Assembly: GCA_045106055.1 (NCBI GenBank)
Contig: JBGCED010000108.1
Span: forward strand, 1-11,022
DNA length: 11,022 nucleotides
From: JBGCED01 sp045106055
GTDB taxonomy: Bacteria > Pseudomonadota > Alphaproteobacteria > CBDDJK01
Reading direction: 5' to 3'
This document shows, piece by piece, positions 1-6,875 of the stretch (positions are counted from its first letter, which is position 1; each line of letters begins with the position of its first letter). The translations under genes and the position numbers were made by a program. The notes under the pieces were generated by a model. That model searched no databases. It saw nothing but the letters and a program-made list of their open reading frames with translations, and had not been told where the DNA came from.

Positions 1-719
1 GTCTTGGCATAATCAGGATGTTGCTGAATGCCGCCAAAATCCATCCGCGCCTCAAGGCTAAATTCAGGATCTATTCTGGTTAACACAGATGCGGGCGGCT
101 TGGATAGAATGTAAATCACCTGCCCAAGCATCATCGCTTCATCAATGGAATGGGTGACCATCAACATCGTCTTTGTGGTTTTTTGCCAAATATCCAGCAA
201 CAGGCGCTGCATTTGTTCGCGCGTCAAGGAATCCAGCGCGCCAAAAGGTTCGTCCAGCAGCAGCAATTCAGGATCCCCCGCCAAAGCCCGCGCCAATGAA
301 GCGCGTTGCTGCATCCCGCCTGAAAGCGCATCAATCGCATAATCTTCAAACGGCTTTAAGCCGGTCTGTTCCAACCAAAATTCACAAATAGCATCAATTT
401 CTGATCTGGACTTGCCCAGCATTTTCGGGGCAAACGCAATATTTTGGCGCAAATTCAACCAGTCAAACAACGCATCCTGCTGAAACACAAGCCCGCATTG
501 TGCTTGTTTGTGCTTTGCCGCCTTCCCCTCAATCAGCACCCGCCCTTTGCTAGGCGTAATAAAGCCCGCAATCATTTTTAAAAGGCTGGTTTTTCCGCAC
601 CCCGAAGGACCAAGCAACACCGCAAATTCACCCTTTTGCATTTCCAAATTCACTTGATTCAAGATCAAGCGATCATCATTTGGATATTTCAGCTTTATAT
701 TTTCCAAAGTGAGTTTCAT
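1..719 (-). CDS. ABC transporter ATP-binding protein, nitrate/sulfonate/taurine class, partial (3' end outside window)
   Basis: This is the cytoplasmic ATPase of an importer; 239 codons are visible from the ATG at 719 to the window edge. Walker A is GPSGCGKT (residues 37-44), the Q-loop is at Q80, the signature is LSGGMQQR (132-139), Walker B is LLLLDEPF (152-159), and the H-loop is in VTHSIDEA (H190). The Q-loop context FQQDALFDWLNLRQNI and the THSIDEA ending are typical of the SsuB/TauB/NrtC class, which imports taurine, alkanesulfonates, nitrate or pyrimidine precursors. The substrate cannot be read from the ATPase. No clear Shine-Dalgarno precedes the ATG, but the domain begins normally there (MKLTLENIKLKY). 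The gene is divergent from lolC, so it is the first gene of its unit unless a distant promoter is used; permease and binding-protein genes would be expected past the left edge. Confidence 0.9.
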   Translation of the reverse strand, partial: MKLTLENIKLKYPNDDRLILNQVNLEMQKGEFAVLLGPSGCGKTSLLKMIAGFITPSKGRVLIEGKAAKHKQAQCGLVFQQDALFDWLNLRQNIAFAPKMLGKSRSEIDAICEFWLEQTGLKPFEDYAIDALSGGMQQRASLARALAGDPELLLLDEPFGALDSLTREQMQRLLLDIWQKTTKTMLMVTHSIDEAMMLGQVIYILSKPPASVLTRIDPEFSLEARMDFGGIQQHPDYAK

Positions 720-757
720 GTGCTTTATCTTTATAACCCTCAATTAATGCTTTTTCA

Positions 758-785
758 TTGTTTGGAGAAAGTGTAAAGATATATT
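758..785 (+). promoter_or_regulatory. possible sigma70-type promoter for lolCD
   Basis: TTGTTT at 758-763 and TATATT at 780-785 are separated by 16 bases. The -10 matches consensus at 5 of 6 positions but the -35 at only 3 of 6. The site lies in the 105-base divergent spacer, about 40 bases upstream of the lolC start. This is a pattern match only; AT-rich spacers produce such matches by chance. Confidence 0.25.
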
Positions 786-824
786 TAATTGATCCTTATT
801 TCAAACATTACCAGCAAAGCATAT

Positions 825-2078
825 ATGATGTTCACAAGACTAGACTTTCAGATTGCCTTGCGCTATTTGCGCGCAAAACGAAAAGAGGGCTTTATTTCGG
901 TCATTGCGTGGTTTTCATTAATCGGGGTGATGCTGGGGGTTGCAACCTTGATCATTGTCTTATCCGTGATGAACGGGTTTCGCGCCGATCTGCTGGAACG
1001 GATCATTGGCATTAATGGTCATGTGAATATTGTCAAGCGCGACCAATCCCCGATTAAGGATTATGATGCCATCATTGACCAGCTGCAAGGCATTGACCAA
1101 ATCAGCCTGGCGATGCCCGTGATTGAGGGGCAGGCGCTTGCCAGCGTCAATGGACGCGCACAAGGCATTATGATTCGCGGCTATCGCGGGGATGATTTTG
1201 CCGCGCGCAATTTGCTGCAAGCATCCGTTATGCGCAAGCAATTCTATGATGGGTTTATAAATGGCGATGGCGCACTTGCGGGTTACCGCATGCTTTCTAA
1301 TCTTGGGCTATCGCAAGCAAGCAATATAAAATTACTGTCCCCGAAATTACAAAATACCATCTTTGGATCAGTGCCAAAGGCAATGTCCATCAATATTGTG
1401 GGTGGGTTTAACCTTGGCATGTATGAATATGATGAAAATTTTATCTTTCTAAACCTAGATAAAGCCATGCAGTTTTTTGATATGAACGAAGCCGCCAGCC
1501 GCATTGAAATCATAGGCAAAGACCCTGAACAAGCGCAAGCATTGGCGCGTTCCATTCAAGCATTGCTGCCCTCCACCTATGCCGCCATCCCTTGGCAGCG
1601 CGTGAATGGCAGCTTTTTTACCGCGCTTCAAGTTGAACGCAATGTCATGTTTATCATCTTAACCCTGATCATTTTGGTTGCCGCCTTTAACATTGTATCA
1701 TCGCAAATCATGCTGGTAAAAGACAAAGCGCGCGGCATTGCGATTTTAAGGTCAATGGGCGCATCACAAGGCATGATTTACAGAATTTTCCTGTTATCAG
1801 GCAGCGCGGTTGGCGTGATTGGCGCAAGCTTGGGCGCATTGCTTGGAATTTTATTTGCCAGCAATATTAATGCCATTCGCGGCTTTATTGAAAATCTGTC
1901 AGGGGTTGAAGTCTTTGCCGCTGAAATTTATTTCCTGTCCAATTTACCAAGCAAGATCAACCCATCAGAGGTTATTTTGGTCGTTGCGATTGCGCTTATT
2001 CTAAGTCTGCTTGCATCAATTTACCCCGCTTGGCGCGCAGCAAAAACCGACCCTGTGGAGGTATTGCGCTATGGATAA
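825..2078 (+). CDS. lolC: lipoprotein-releasing system permease LolC/LolE
   Basis: This is the inner-membrane permease of the Lol system, which with LolD extracts outer-membrane lipoproteins from the inner membrane and hands them to LolA. The 417-residue product has the MacB/FtsX-type fold: a short cytoplasmic start (LDFQIALRYLRAKR), TM1 at about residues 24-46, a periplasmic domain of about 230 residues, then three C-terminal TM segments (roughly 280-300, 325-350 and 385-408) and the conserved ending YPAWRAAKTDPVEVLRYG. The IALRYLRAKRKEGFISVI start is characteristic of LolC/E. Tandem ATGs lie at 825 and 828; the first is chosen. The frame is open back to a TTG at 789, but that extension lacks family resemblance. 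The ribosome binding site is weak. The gene is translationally coupled to lolD by an 8-base overlap. Only one permease gene is seen, as is common in alphaproteobacteria, so LolC versus LolE cannot be separated. Confidence 0.92.
   Translation: MMFTRLDFQIALRYLRAKRKEGFISVIAWFSLIGVMLGVATLIIVLSVMNGFRADLLERIIGINGHVNIVKRDQSPIKDYDAIIDQLQGIDQISLAMPVIEGQALASVNGRAQGIMIRGYRGDDFAARNLLQASVMRKQFYDGFINGDGALAGYRMLSNLGLSQASNIKLLSPKLQNTIFGSVPKAMSINIVGGFNLGMYEYDENFIFLNLDKAMQFFDMNEAASRIEIIGKDPEQAQALARSIQALLPSTYAAIPWQRVNGSFFTALQVERNVMFIILTLIILVAAFNIVSSQIMLVKDKARGIAILRSMGASQGMIYRIFLLSGSAVGVIGASLGALLGILFASNINAIRGFIENLSGVEVFAAEIYFLSNLPSKINPSEVILVVAIALILSLLASIYPAWRAAKTDPVEVLRYG
2057..2061 (+). promoter_or_regulatory. 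ribosome binding site for lolD, inside the lolC 3' end
   Basis: GGAGG ends 9 bases before the ATG at 2071. It fixes the lolD start at 2071 and rules out the in-frame upstream extension to 2011, which would be buried in lolC and has no family resemblance. It also shows coupling, because ribosomes finishing lolC pass directly over it. Confidence 0.75.
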
Positions 2079-2760
2079 ACCATCATCATCCACACCCACA
2101 TCATCAAGCGTGCTTGAATTTCAAAATATCACCCATCATTATGGCGATGTTAAAATCTTCAAGGACTTAAATTTTAAATTGCCAGCGCATCAACTTATTG
2201 CGCTTACCGCGCCAAGCGGTGCTGGAAAATCAACCTTGCTGCATATTGCGGGGCTGTTGGAGCGTCCAAAACAAGGCGAGATGATCATTGATGGCATCAA
2301 GGGCTGGCAGCAAGATGATCGCACCAGAACCAAGATACGCCGCGAAAAATTGGGTTTTGTCTTTCAATTTCATCATTTGCTGCCTGAATTTTCTGCGCTT
2401 GAAAATGTCAAATTGCCGTTATTAATTGCGGGTCACACACCCGGTCACGCTTTATCGCGTGCAAATGCTTTATTGGATAAGGTCGGGCTTAGCCATCGGA
2501 TCAGCCATTTGCCTTCGGAATTATCGGGCGGGGAACAACAGCGCGTTGCGATTGCCCGCGCGCTTGCCAATCAGCCAAAATTATTGCTTGCGGACGAACC
2601 CACAGGCAATTTAGATCAAGATACCGCCCAAGCCATTTTTAAAATCTTAATTGATTTGGTCAAGGATGAAGGGGCAAGCGCGCTGATCGTCACCCATAGC
2701 GAATCATTAGCAGCACAATGCGATCGTCGCTATCATTTGGATCATGGTGCATTATGTTAA
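2071..2760 (+). CDS. lolD: lipoprotein-releasing system ATP-binding protein LolD
   Basis: This cytoplasmic ATPase powers the LolC/E permease. The 229-residue protein has Walker A APSGAGKS (residues 47-54), Q-loop FQFHHLLPEFSALENV (Q99), signature LSGGEQQR (151-158), Walker B LLLADEPTGNLD (171-182) and H-loop H209 in VTHS. The sequences HHLLPEF after the Q-loop and ADEPTGNLD are characteristic of the LolD/MacB group. The first Walker A residue is alanine instead of glycine; as far as I recall this occurs in other alphaproteobacterial LolD proteins, and the GK[S] part that binds phosphate is intact. The first 13 residues are a Ser/Thr/Pro-rich leader. The gene follows lolC in an overlapping operon and ends beside a repeat cluster. 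A dnaE gene, often next in alphaproteobacteria, is not present here. Confidence 0.95.
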   Translation: MDKPSSSTPTSSSVLEFQNITHHYGDVKIFKDLNFKLPAHQLIALTAPSGAGKSTLLHIAGLLERPKQGEMIIDGIKGWQQDDRTRTKIRREKLGFVFQFHHLLPEFSALENVKLPLLIAGHTPGHALSRANALLDKVGLSHRISHLPSELSGGEQQRVAIARALANQPKLLLADEPTGNLDQDTAQAIFKILIDLVKDEGASALIVTHSESLAAQCDRRYHLDHGALC

Positions 2761-2840
2761 CATCAAAAATGATCGCTTGATTATGGTATAGTTGCGATCA
2801 CCTCAAAGGTGATCGTCTTGCACCTCAAAAATGATCGTCT
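2761..2840. repeat. three-copy imperfect direct repeat around TCAAA(A/G)(A/G)TGATCG
   Basis: Three related units fill the spacer between the convergent lolD and lipoprotein genes. Unit A is at 2761-2775, unit B at 2799-2818 and unit C at 2821-2840. B and C differ at two positions over 20 bases (period 22, 2-base spacer). A and C share an exact 13-base match, TCAAAAATGATCG. The two substitutions that set B apart (AA to GG) are the ones that make it self-complementary with its own CACC. A related 16-base segment, GATCGTCGCTATCATT at 2722-2737 inside the lolD 3' end, recurs with one mismatch at 2833-2848. Confidence 0.7.
2795..2815. terminator. perfect 9-bp hairpin between convergent lolD and lipoprotein genes; function uncertain
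   Basis: CGATCACCT (2795-2803), a 3-base loop CAA, then AGGTGATCG (2807-2815) form a perfect stem. No T tract follows on either strand, so it is not a classical intrinsic terminator; it may be a 3'-end stabiliser or a two-way transcription block. TGATCGC (2770-2776) and GCGATCA (2794-2800) form a competing 7-bp arm pair, so two alternative folds exist. Confidence 0.5.
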
Positions 2841-2843
2841 CTA

Positions 2844-3179
2844 TCATTCAATGATTTGTGCGCTGCTATCATAAGGGTCGCGCTTGCTAAAACATTCAAC
2901 AGCACCAAGCGTGCGATAGCAATAAATGGGGCGGTCGATAATTTCGGGGGTAATATGTGGTCGGCATAAGGGGCCTTTATCTTCTAATCTGCGAATGGCG
3001 TTGCAATCTTCGCCTGTCGCCGCATCGCCAATTAAATCGGTTGGTAATTTATCTTCGGTGATGATGATTGCCAGCGATGAAGCCGCCAGCAAAACCCCAG
3101 GCTCTGCGCCCGTGCAGGCCTGCAATCCCGCCATGATGCACAGGCTTGCAATAATCTGTTTTAACTTACCCATCTTCAC
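2844..3179 (-). CDS. small cysteine-containing predicted lipoprotein, function unknown
   Basis: I do not recognise a named family. The 111-residue product starts with a short positively charged and hydrophobic stretch ending in a lipobox, LQAC, with the lipidated cysteine at residue 22. The mature part holds four further cysteines (59, 72, 87, 96), enough for two disulfides, and an ending built round YCYRTLGAVECF, a pattern I recall from unnamed small alphaproteobacterial proteins. The residue after the lipid cysteine is Thr, not Asp, so outer-membrane sorting through Lol is plausible. The start is the GTG at 3179, seven bases after AAGGGG (3192-3187); the ATG at 3173 is the alternative but lies 13 bases from that site. 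The gene lies 97 bases after lpxI and could be last in that operon or have its own promoter. It converges on lolD. Confidence 0.75.
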   Translation of the reverse strand: MKMGKLKQIIASLCIMAGLQACTGAEPGVLLAASSLAIIITEDKLPTDLIGDAATGEDCNAIRRLEDKGPLCRPHITPEIIDRPIYCYRTLGAVECFSKRDPYDSSAQIIE

Positions 3180-3210
3180 GCATAAACCCCTTTATCCTTA
3201 TCTCTTTTGC

Positions 3211-3220
3211 GCGCATGCGC
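3211..3220. promoter_or_regulatory. perfect 10-bp palindrome GCGCATGCGC upstream of the lipoprotein gene
   Basis: GCGCATGCGC equals its own reverse complement and stands out as GC-rich in an AT-rich spacer. It lies about 30 bases upstream of the lipoprotein start, where an operator or a small transcript hairpin would be placed. No binding protein can be assigned, and a 10-base palindrome can occur by chance. Confidence 0.25.
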
Positions 3221-3276
3221 TCTAAAGATCAGCCTTATAGATGCAAAAATAATACCAGTTTATTAAATCAGCACCT

Positions 3277-4104
3277 TCAGAAACCATGAATAAAGAAAGA
3301 TTTATCGGGCGCATCCGCGCCAAGCAATGTTTTAATGTCTTGCTGATCGCTAATCAGGCAGCGCCCTGCTTCAACCGCAATCCCGCCATAGCCAAGCGCA
3401 AGCGCATTTTTAACGGTTTGCTTGCCAATGGTTGGCAGATCAACCCGTTTATCTTGCGTTGTTTTGGCCATTTTAACCAGAATCGCTTGCCCTTTTTCAC
3501 GGATTAGCGGCGCGCAGCGCGTCAATAAGCCATCTGTTCCCTCCAGACATTCAATGCCAAGCACCAGCCCCGCTTCAATAATAAGCGCCTGACCAATATC
3601 AAACGGGCTAAGGGTGCTTAAAATCTGTCTTGCCTGATCAATATCGGTGAATTGAGACGCAGTCGGCGCAACCCGCCCAAATAAAACCCCCTGCTTGACC
3701 AATAAATCAGGGATATAATCTTGAATGGATTTCACCTTGATTCCCGCTTCTGTTTCAAGATAATCGGCGATGGAACGCAATAATCCATCATCGCCTTTTA
3801 AAAATTGCATCAGCCCTTTGCCCAGAATCTTGCGAGCCGCAGCATCAGGGTTAAGCTGGCGCAGGCTGGGGCGTGTTACTTTGCCAATCATCACCAGCTC
3901 TTGCACTTGATGCTGTTTTAATTTTTCAAGCACAATAGATGCCGCGCCCAGCCGCACCCAATAATCAGCATGTAAGGCATCGGGCTGCGCATGATCAATA
4001 ATCCCAATGATCAAGGGCGCATTGCCTTGCGCGCTAAGATGCGCAGCAAGCTGATTGGGCAGGATTCCCCCACCTGCAATGATCGCGATGTTATGGGTTT
4101 TCAT
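3277..4104 (-). CDS. lpxI: UDP-2,3-diacylglucosamine diphosphatase LpxI
   Basis: LpxI cleaves UDP-2,3-diacylglucosamine to lipid X and UMP, the fourth step of lipid A synthesis, on the cytoplasmic side of the inner membrane. It replaces the unrelated LpxH in alphaproteobacteria. The 275-residue product matches the family's usual length and shows its landmarks: N-terminal IAIIAGGGILPNQLA (residues 6-20), GDDGLLRSIADYLE near the middle, EGTDGLLTR, and the C-terminal QDKRVDLPTIGKQT. The Asp in RVDLP (D222) probably corresponds to the catalytic Asp225 described in Caulobacter LpxI. The ATG at 4104 is preferred to the TTG at 4113 because the family starts just before the IAGGG motif; neither has a clear ribosome binding site. 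lpxI usually lies between lpxA and lpxB; here it follows moaA and a rhodanese gene. Confidence 0.9.
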   Translation of the reverse strand: MKTHNIAIIAGGGILPNQLAAHLSAQGNAPLIIGIIDHAQPDALHADYWVRLGAASIVLEKLKQHQVQELVMIGKVTRPSLRQLNPDAAARKILGKGLMQFLKGDDGLLRSIADYLETEAGIKVKSIQDYIPDLLVKQGVLFGRVAPTASQFTDIDQARQILSTLSPFDIGQALIIEAGLVLGIECLEGTDGLLTRCAPLIREKGQAILVKMAKTTQDKRVDLPTIGKQTVKNALALGYGGIAVEAGRCLISDQQDIKTLLGADAPDKSFFIHGF

Positions 4105-4125
4105 CAAATTCAAGGATATTTATGC

Positions 4126-4157
4126 TTGCTGCGCTTTATGTTTGTTGCGCTTTATGT
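4126..4157. repeat. two-copy 16-bp tandem repeat overlapping the rhodanese stop codon
   Basis: TTGCTGCGCTTTATGT (4126-4141) is followed at once by TTGTTGCGCTTTATGT (4142-4157), one mismatch in 16. The second copy holds the stop codon of the rhodanese gene (4154-4152, minus strand). The repeat makes up most of the 47-base spacer to lpxI and looks like a replication-slippage duplication. Because 16 is not a multiple of three, the copies are not read in the same frame. Confidence 0.7.
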
Positions 4158-4571
4158 TTGTTTCCAAGGAAGCTCGCGCTGTTTCCAGCCATTGATGGTG
4201 CCGCGATGGTGATTCGCGTCAAGATCGCCCTCAAATCCTTCTGCAATATTATAGCAAGTTGAAAATCCTTGCAAATGCGCCATCATCGCCGCCTGCCTTG
4301 ACCGCCCACCAGAGCGACATAAAAACAAGATCGGGGTGTTGGCATCGCGCACATCATCTTTTAGATTTTCTATAAAATTCGGGTTTTGCGTGTGCTGTTC
4401 GTTGATTAAGGGGATCAAAATCGGGGTTTTGCCAAGCGCATCCAAGCGCGGGATTCCAATATAATGAAACTCGGCTGGGGTTCTGACATCCACCAGCACC
4501 GCATCGGGGTTTTCCTTCATAAAGTCCCATGCTTGCTGCGGGTTTAAATCTCCTGAATAGCCATCATTCAT
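4152..4571 (-). CDS. rhodanese-like domain protein (single domain)
   Basis: This is a cytoplasmic sulfur-carrier or sulfurtransferase type protein of 139 residues. It has the early VLVDVRTPAEF motif (residues 25-35) and an active-site loop CRSGGRS with catalytic Cys85. The C-terminal GFEGDLDANHHRGTINGW and LPW ending matches, from memory, a conserved family found widely in alphaproteobacteria. The start is secured by AGGAGAA (4584-4578), about seven bases before the ATG. It lies 25 bases after moaA and 47 before lpxI, so it is probably cotranscribed. A role in supplying sulfur for molybdopterin would suit the neighbour moaA, but this is only context; single-domain rhodaneses have many roles and the true sulfur acceptor is unknown. 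Confidence 0.88.
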   Translation of the reverse strand: MNDGYSGDLNPQQAWDFMKENPDAVLVDVRTPAEFHYIGIPRLDALGKTPILIPLINEQHTQNPNFIENLKDDVRDANTPILFLCRSGGRSRQAAMMAHLQGFSTCYNIAEGFEGDLDANHHRGTINGWKQRELPWKQT

Positions 4572-4596
4572 TTGCTGTTCTCCTGTTGGTTGTTTA

Positions 4597-5691
4597 TTAT
4601 CCGCCCGTTGTGCTCATATGACGGCTTGCGCCTTGTGCGCCGCGTCTGCGGTCAATGATAAAATCATGCCCTTTGGGTTTTACATCAATCGCCGCGCGAA
4701 TGGATTGCGCCAGCATCGCCATATCCCCTGATCGGATCGCATGCTTTAAATCTGCATGATCATCCTGACCAAGGCACATATAAAGCATGCCTGTGCAGGT
4801 CACCCGCACCCGATTGCAGCTTTCACAAAAATTATGAGTAAGCGGGGTAATAAAGCCGATGCGCTGCCCTGTTTCAACAATCCGAAAATAGCGCGCAGGG
4901 CCTGCGGTTTTATCGGGCAGCGATTCCAGTTGATAATGCTGCGCCAGCCTTGATCTTACCATGCTTAGCGGCAAATATTGATCAATGCGGGTTTCATTGC
5001 CAATATCGCCCATTGGCATCACCTCAATAAAGGTTAGATCATAGGAATTTTGATGGCAAAATTCAAGCATTGGCAGCAATTCATCCTCATTCACCCCTTT
5101 TAAGGCAACCATGTTGATTTTTAAATGCAAGCCGGCTTGCTTTGCAGCCTCCAGCCCTTTTAATACCTGTTCCAAGCGCCCCCATCTGGTGATGGTTTTA
5201 AATTTTGTGGATTGCAGCGAATCAATCGACACATTTACCCGCCTTACCCCCGCAGCATAAAGCTGATCCGCATATTTTTCAAGCTGGCTTCCGTTGGTGG
5301 TTAGGGTAAGTTCCGTTAAAGCCCCCGATTGTAAATGCCGCCCAAGCCGTTCAATCAGCCACATAATATTGCGTCTTACCAGCGGTTCGCCGCCTGTTAA
5401 GCGCAATTTATTTACCCCCATTTCAATGAAGCTGGAACATAGGATATCCAATTCTTCAAGGGTTAATAAATCCTGCTTGGGTAAAAATTCCATATCTTCT
5501 GACATGCAATAAACACAGCGAAAATCGCAGCGATCCGTTACCGACACCCGCAAATAATCAATCTTGCGATCATAAGGGTCAATCAGCGGTTTGCCGATCT
5601 TTAACGCTGTTTTTAAAGCAAATTCATCTTTTATCATCTTGTAAATATAGAAAAACCACGCGCCAAGCACAAGCGCTTTATCCATTGCCAT
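4597..5691 (-). CDS. moaA: GTP 3',8-cyclase MoaA (molybdenum cofactor biosynthesis)
   Basis: MoaA is a radical-SAM enzyme that with MoaC turns GTP into cyclic pyranopterin monophosphate, the first step of molybdenum cofactor synthesis. The 364-residue product has the SAM-cluster motif CDFRCVYC (C55, C59, C62), LTGGEPLVR for SAM binding, the second cluster motif C-X2-C-X13-C (C289, C292, C306), and the C-terminal double glycine (STTGG) needed for activity in characterised homologues. All key residues are intact. The ATG at 5691 is preceded by AAGGAA (5702-5697) with a 5-base gap, whereas the in-frame ATG at 5637 has no such site, so the longer form is preferred. This adds an 18-residue hydrophobic leader (ALVLGAWFFYIYK) unusual for the family. 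The gene heads the moaA-rhodanese-lpxI group and is divergent from aapJ. Confidence 0.95.
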   Translation of the reverse strand: MAMDKALVLGAWFFYIYKMIKDEFALKTALKIGKPLIDPYDRKIDYLRVSVTDRCDFRCVYCMSEDMEFLPKQDLLTLEELDILCSSFIEMGVNKLRLTGGEPLVRRNIMWLIERLGRHLQSGALTELTLTTNGSQLEKYADQLYAAGVRRVNVSIDSLQSTKFKTITRWGRLEQVLKGLEAAKQAGLHLKINMVALKGVNEDELLPMLEFCHQNSYDLTFIEVMPMGDIGNETRIDQYLPLSMVRSRLAQHYQLESLPDKTAGPARYFRIVETGQRIGFITPLTHNFCESCNRVRVTCTGMLYMCLGQDDHADLKHAIRSGDMAMLAQSIRAAIDVKPKGHDFIIDRRRGAQGASRHMSTTGG

Positions 5692-5696
5692 CTAGA

Positions 5697-5702
5697 TTCC
5701 TT
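5697..5702 (-). promoter_or_regulatory. ribosome binding site supporting the long moaA start
   Basis: Read on the minus strand, AAGGAA is followed by TCTAG and then the ATG at 5691. No comparable site precedes the internal ATG at 5637, where the family's usual homology begins. This is the main evidence that the N-terminal extension of MoaA is translated. Confidence 0.55.
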
Positions 5703-5760
5703 AAAAAAAAGGTTGCATGATAAATATTTTTAGTGCCATATTGACGCATATTTTTAAGAT

Positions 5761-5789
5761 TTGATTAAAAATATAACTAAATTTATAAA
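5761..5789 (+). promoter_or_regulatory. candidate promoter for the aap operon
   Basis: TTGATT (5761-5766) and TATAAA (5784-5789) lie 17 bases apart, matching consensus at 4 and 5 of 6 positions. Initiation a few bases downstream would leave a leader of about 20 bases containing AGGA (5807-5810), six bases before the aapJ ATG. Upstream, ATATTTTTA occurs twice as a direct repeat (5724-5732 and 5748-5756), a possible regulator site. The whole 125-base spacer is very AT-rich, which raises the chance of spurious matches. No sigma54 element with correct spacing is seen. Confidence 0.4.
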
Positions 5790-5816
5790 TTTATATAAAA
5801 GGAATTAGGAAAAATC

Positions 5817-6833
5817 ATGAATGTAAAAACTTTACTCGGCGCGGTTGCTGGTATGGCAATCGGCGTCACCGCCGCACAGGCTGACACTTTAAGCGAAGTG
5901 AAGGCACGGGGCGAATTAAACTGCTTGGTGAATGTTGGCGTGCCAGCATGGTCATATACGGATGAATCAGGCGAATGGAAAGGCTTTGATGTTGATTTTT
6001 GCCGTGCAACCGCCGCTGCCATTTTTGATGATCCCATGAAAGTTAGCTTTACACCCGTAACAGGGAAAACGCGTTTTACCGCGCTGCAAGCTGCTGAGGG
6101 TGATATTCTTTATCGCAACACCACTTGGACGATGAGCCGTGATGTTGATCTTAAATTAAACTTTGCTGGCGTCAATTATTATGACGGTCAAGGCTTTATG
6201 ATCAATAAAAATGCAGGCATTAATTCTGCGCTTGAACTTGATGGCGCATCCATCTGCATTCAAACGGGAACAACCACCGAACTTAATTTGGCTGATTATT
6301 TCCGCAACAACAATATGTCATATGAACCAGTGGCCGTTGAAAGCGAAGATGAATCAACCGCAAACTATAATTCAGGGCGCTGTGATGTCTATACAACCGA
6401 TGCTTCTGCGTTGGCTGCGGTGCGTTCCAAATTGCCAAATCCTGATGATCACATTATTTTACCTGAAATCATCTCCAAAGAGCCTTTAGGTCCCGCCGTT
6501 CGCGAAGGCGATGATGCGTGGCTTAATGTTGCATCATGGGTATTAAATGGTCTGATCTTGGCTGAAGAATATGGCATTGATTCAACCAATATTGATGAGT
6601 TGGCAAAAGGCACGGGCAATCCAAATATTGACCGTATGCTTGGCACCAATGGCAATTTTGGTGAAACACTTGGTCTTGAAAGTGACTGGTTGGTTCAAGC
6701 CATTCGCGCCACAGGCAATTATGCTGAAATTTTTGAACGCAATATTGGTGTGAACACTCCTGTTGCTTTGGAACGCGGCTTAAATGCTTCCTATTTGAAT
6801 GGCGGCATCATGTATGCACCGCCAATTCGTTAA
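5817..6833 (+). CDS. aapJ: general L-amino acid ABC transporter, periplasmic substrate-binding protein AapJ
   Basis: AapJ captures L-amino acids in the periplasm and delivers them to AapQ/AapM. The 338-residue protein opens with a signal peptide (MNVKTLLGAVAGMAIG...) and a likely cleavage after AQA at residue 22. The mature part is a bacterial extracellular solute-binding domain, with family stretches GFDVDFCRATAAA, TPVTGKTRFTALQAAEGDI, RNTTWTMSRD, VNYYDGQGFMINKN, ICIQTGTTTELNLADYF, ILPEIISKEPLGP and the C-terminal GIMYAPPIR, all close to rhizobial AapJ from memory. The length is normal. AGGA six bases before the ATG fixes the start. It is the first gene of aapJQMP and is separated from aapQ by strong hairpins, consistent with a binding protein made in excess. 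Confidence 0.95.
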   Translation: MNVKTLLGAVAGMAIGVTAAQADTLSEVKARGELNCLVNVGVPAWSYTDESGEWKGFDVDFCRATAAAIFDDPMKVSFTPVTGKTRFTALQAAEGDILYRNTTWTMSRDVDLKLNFAGVNYYDGQGFMINKNAGINSALELDGASICIQTGTTTELNLADYFRNNNMSYEPVAVESEDESTANYNSGRCDVYTTDASALAAVRSKLPNPDDHIILPEIISKEPLGPAVREGDDAWLNVASWVLNGLILAEEYGIDSTNIDELAKGTGNPNIDRMLGTNGNFGETLGLESDWLVQAIRATGNYAEIFERNIGVNTPVALERGLNASYLNGGIMYAPPIR

Positions 6834-6875
6834 TTCAATTACGCTTATTTGTAATTTGAAATGTTAAAAAATATG

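Noticed and set aside
145..391. Short plus-strand open frames near the left end
   Set aside because: They are antisense to the intact minus-strand ABC ATPase with complete Walker and signature motifs.
2761..2840. CRISPR array
   Set aside because: Units are only 13-20 bases, spacing is irregular (40 then 22) and there are no spacers of uniform length or cas genes.
2926..3225. Plus-strand open frame of 99 codons opposite the small lipoprotein gene
   Set aside because: The minus-strand frame has a lipobox, a ribosome binding site and patterned cysteines; the plus-strand frame has none of these.
5715..5740. TGGCAC on the minus strand upstream of moaA as a sigma54 -24 element
   Set aside because: The partner TGC lies too far downstream; the required GG-to-GC spacing of about ten bases is not met.
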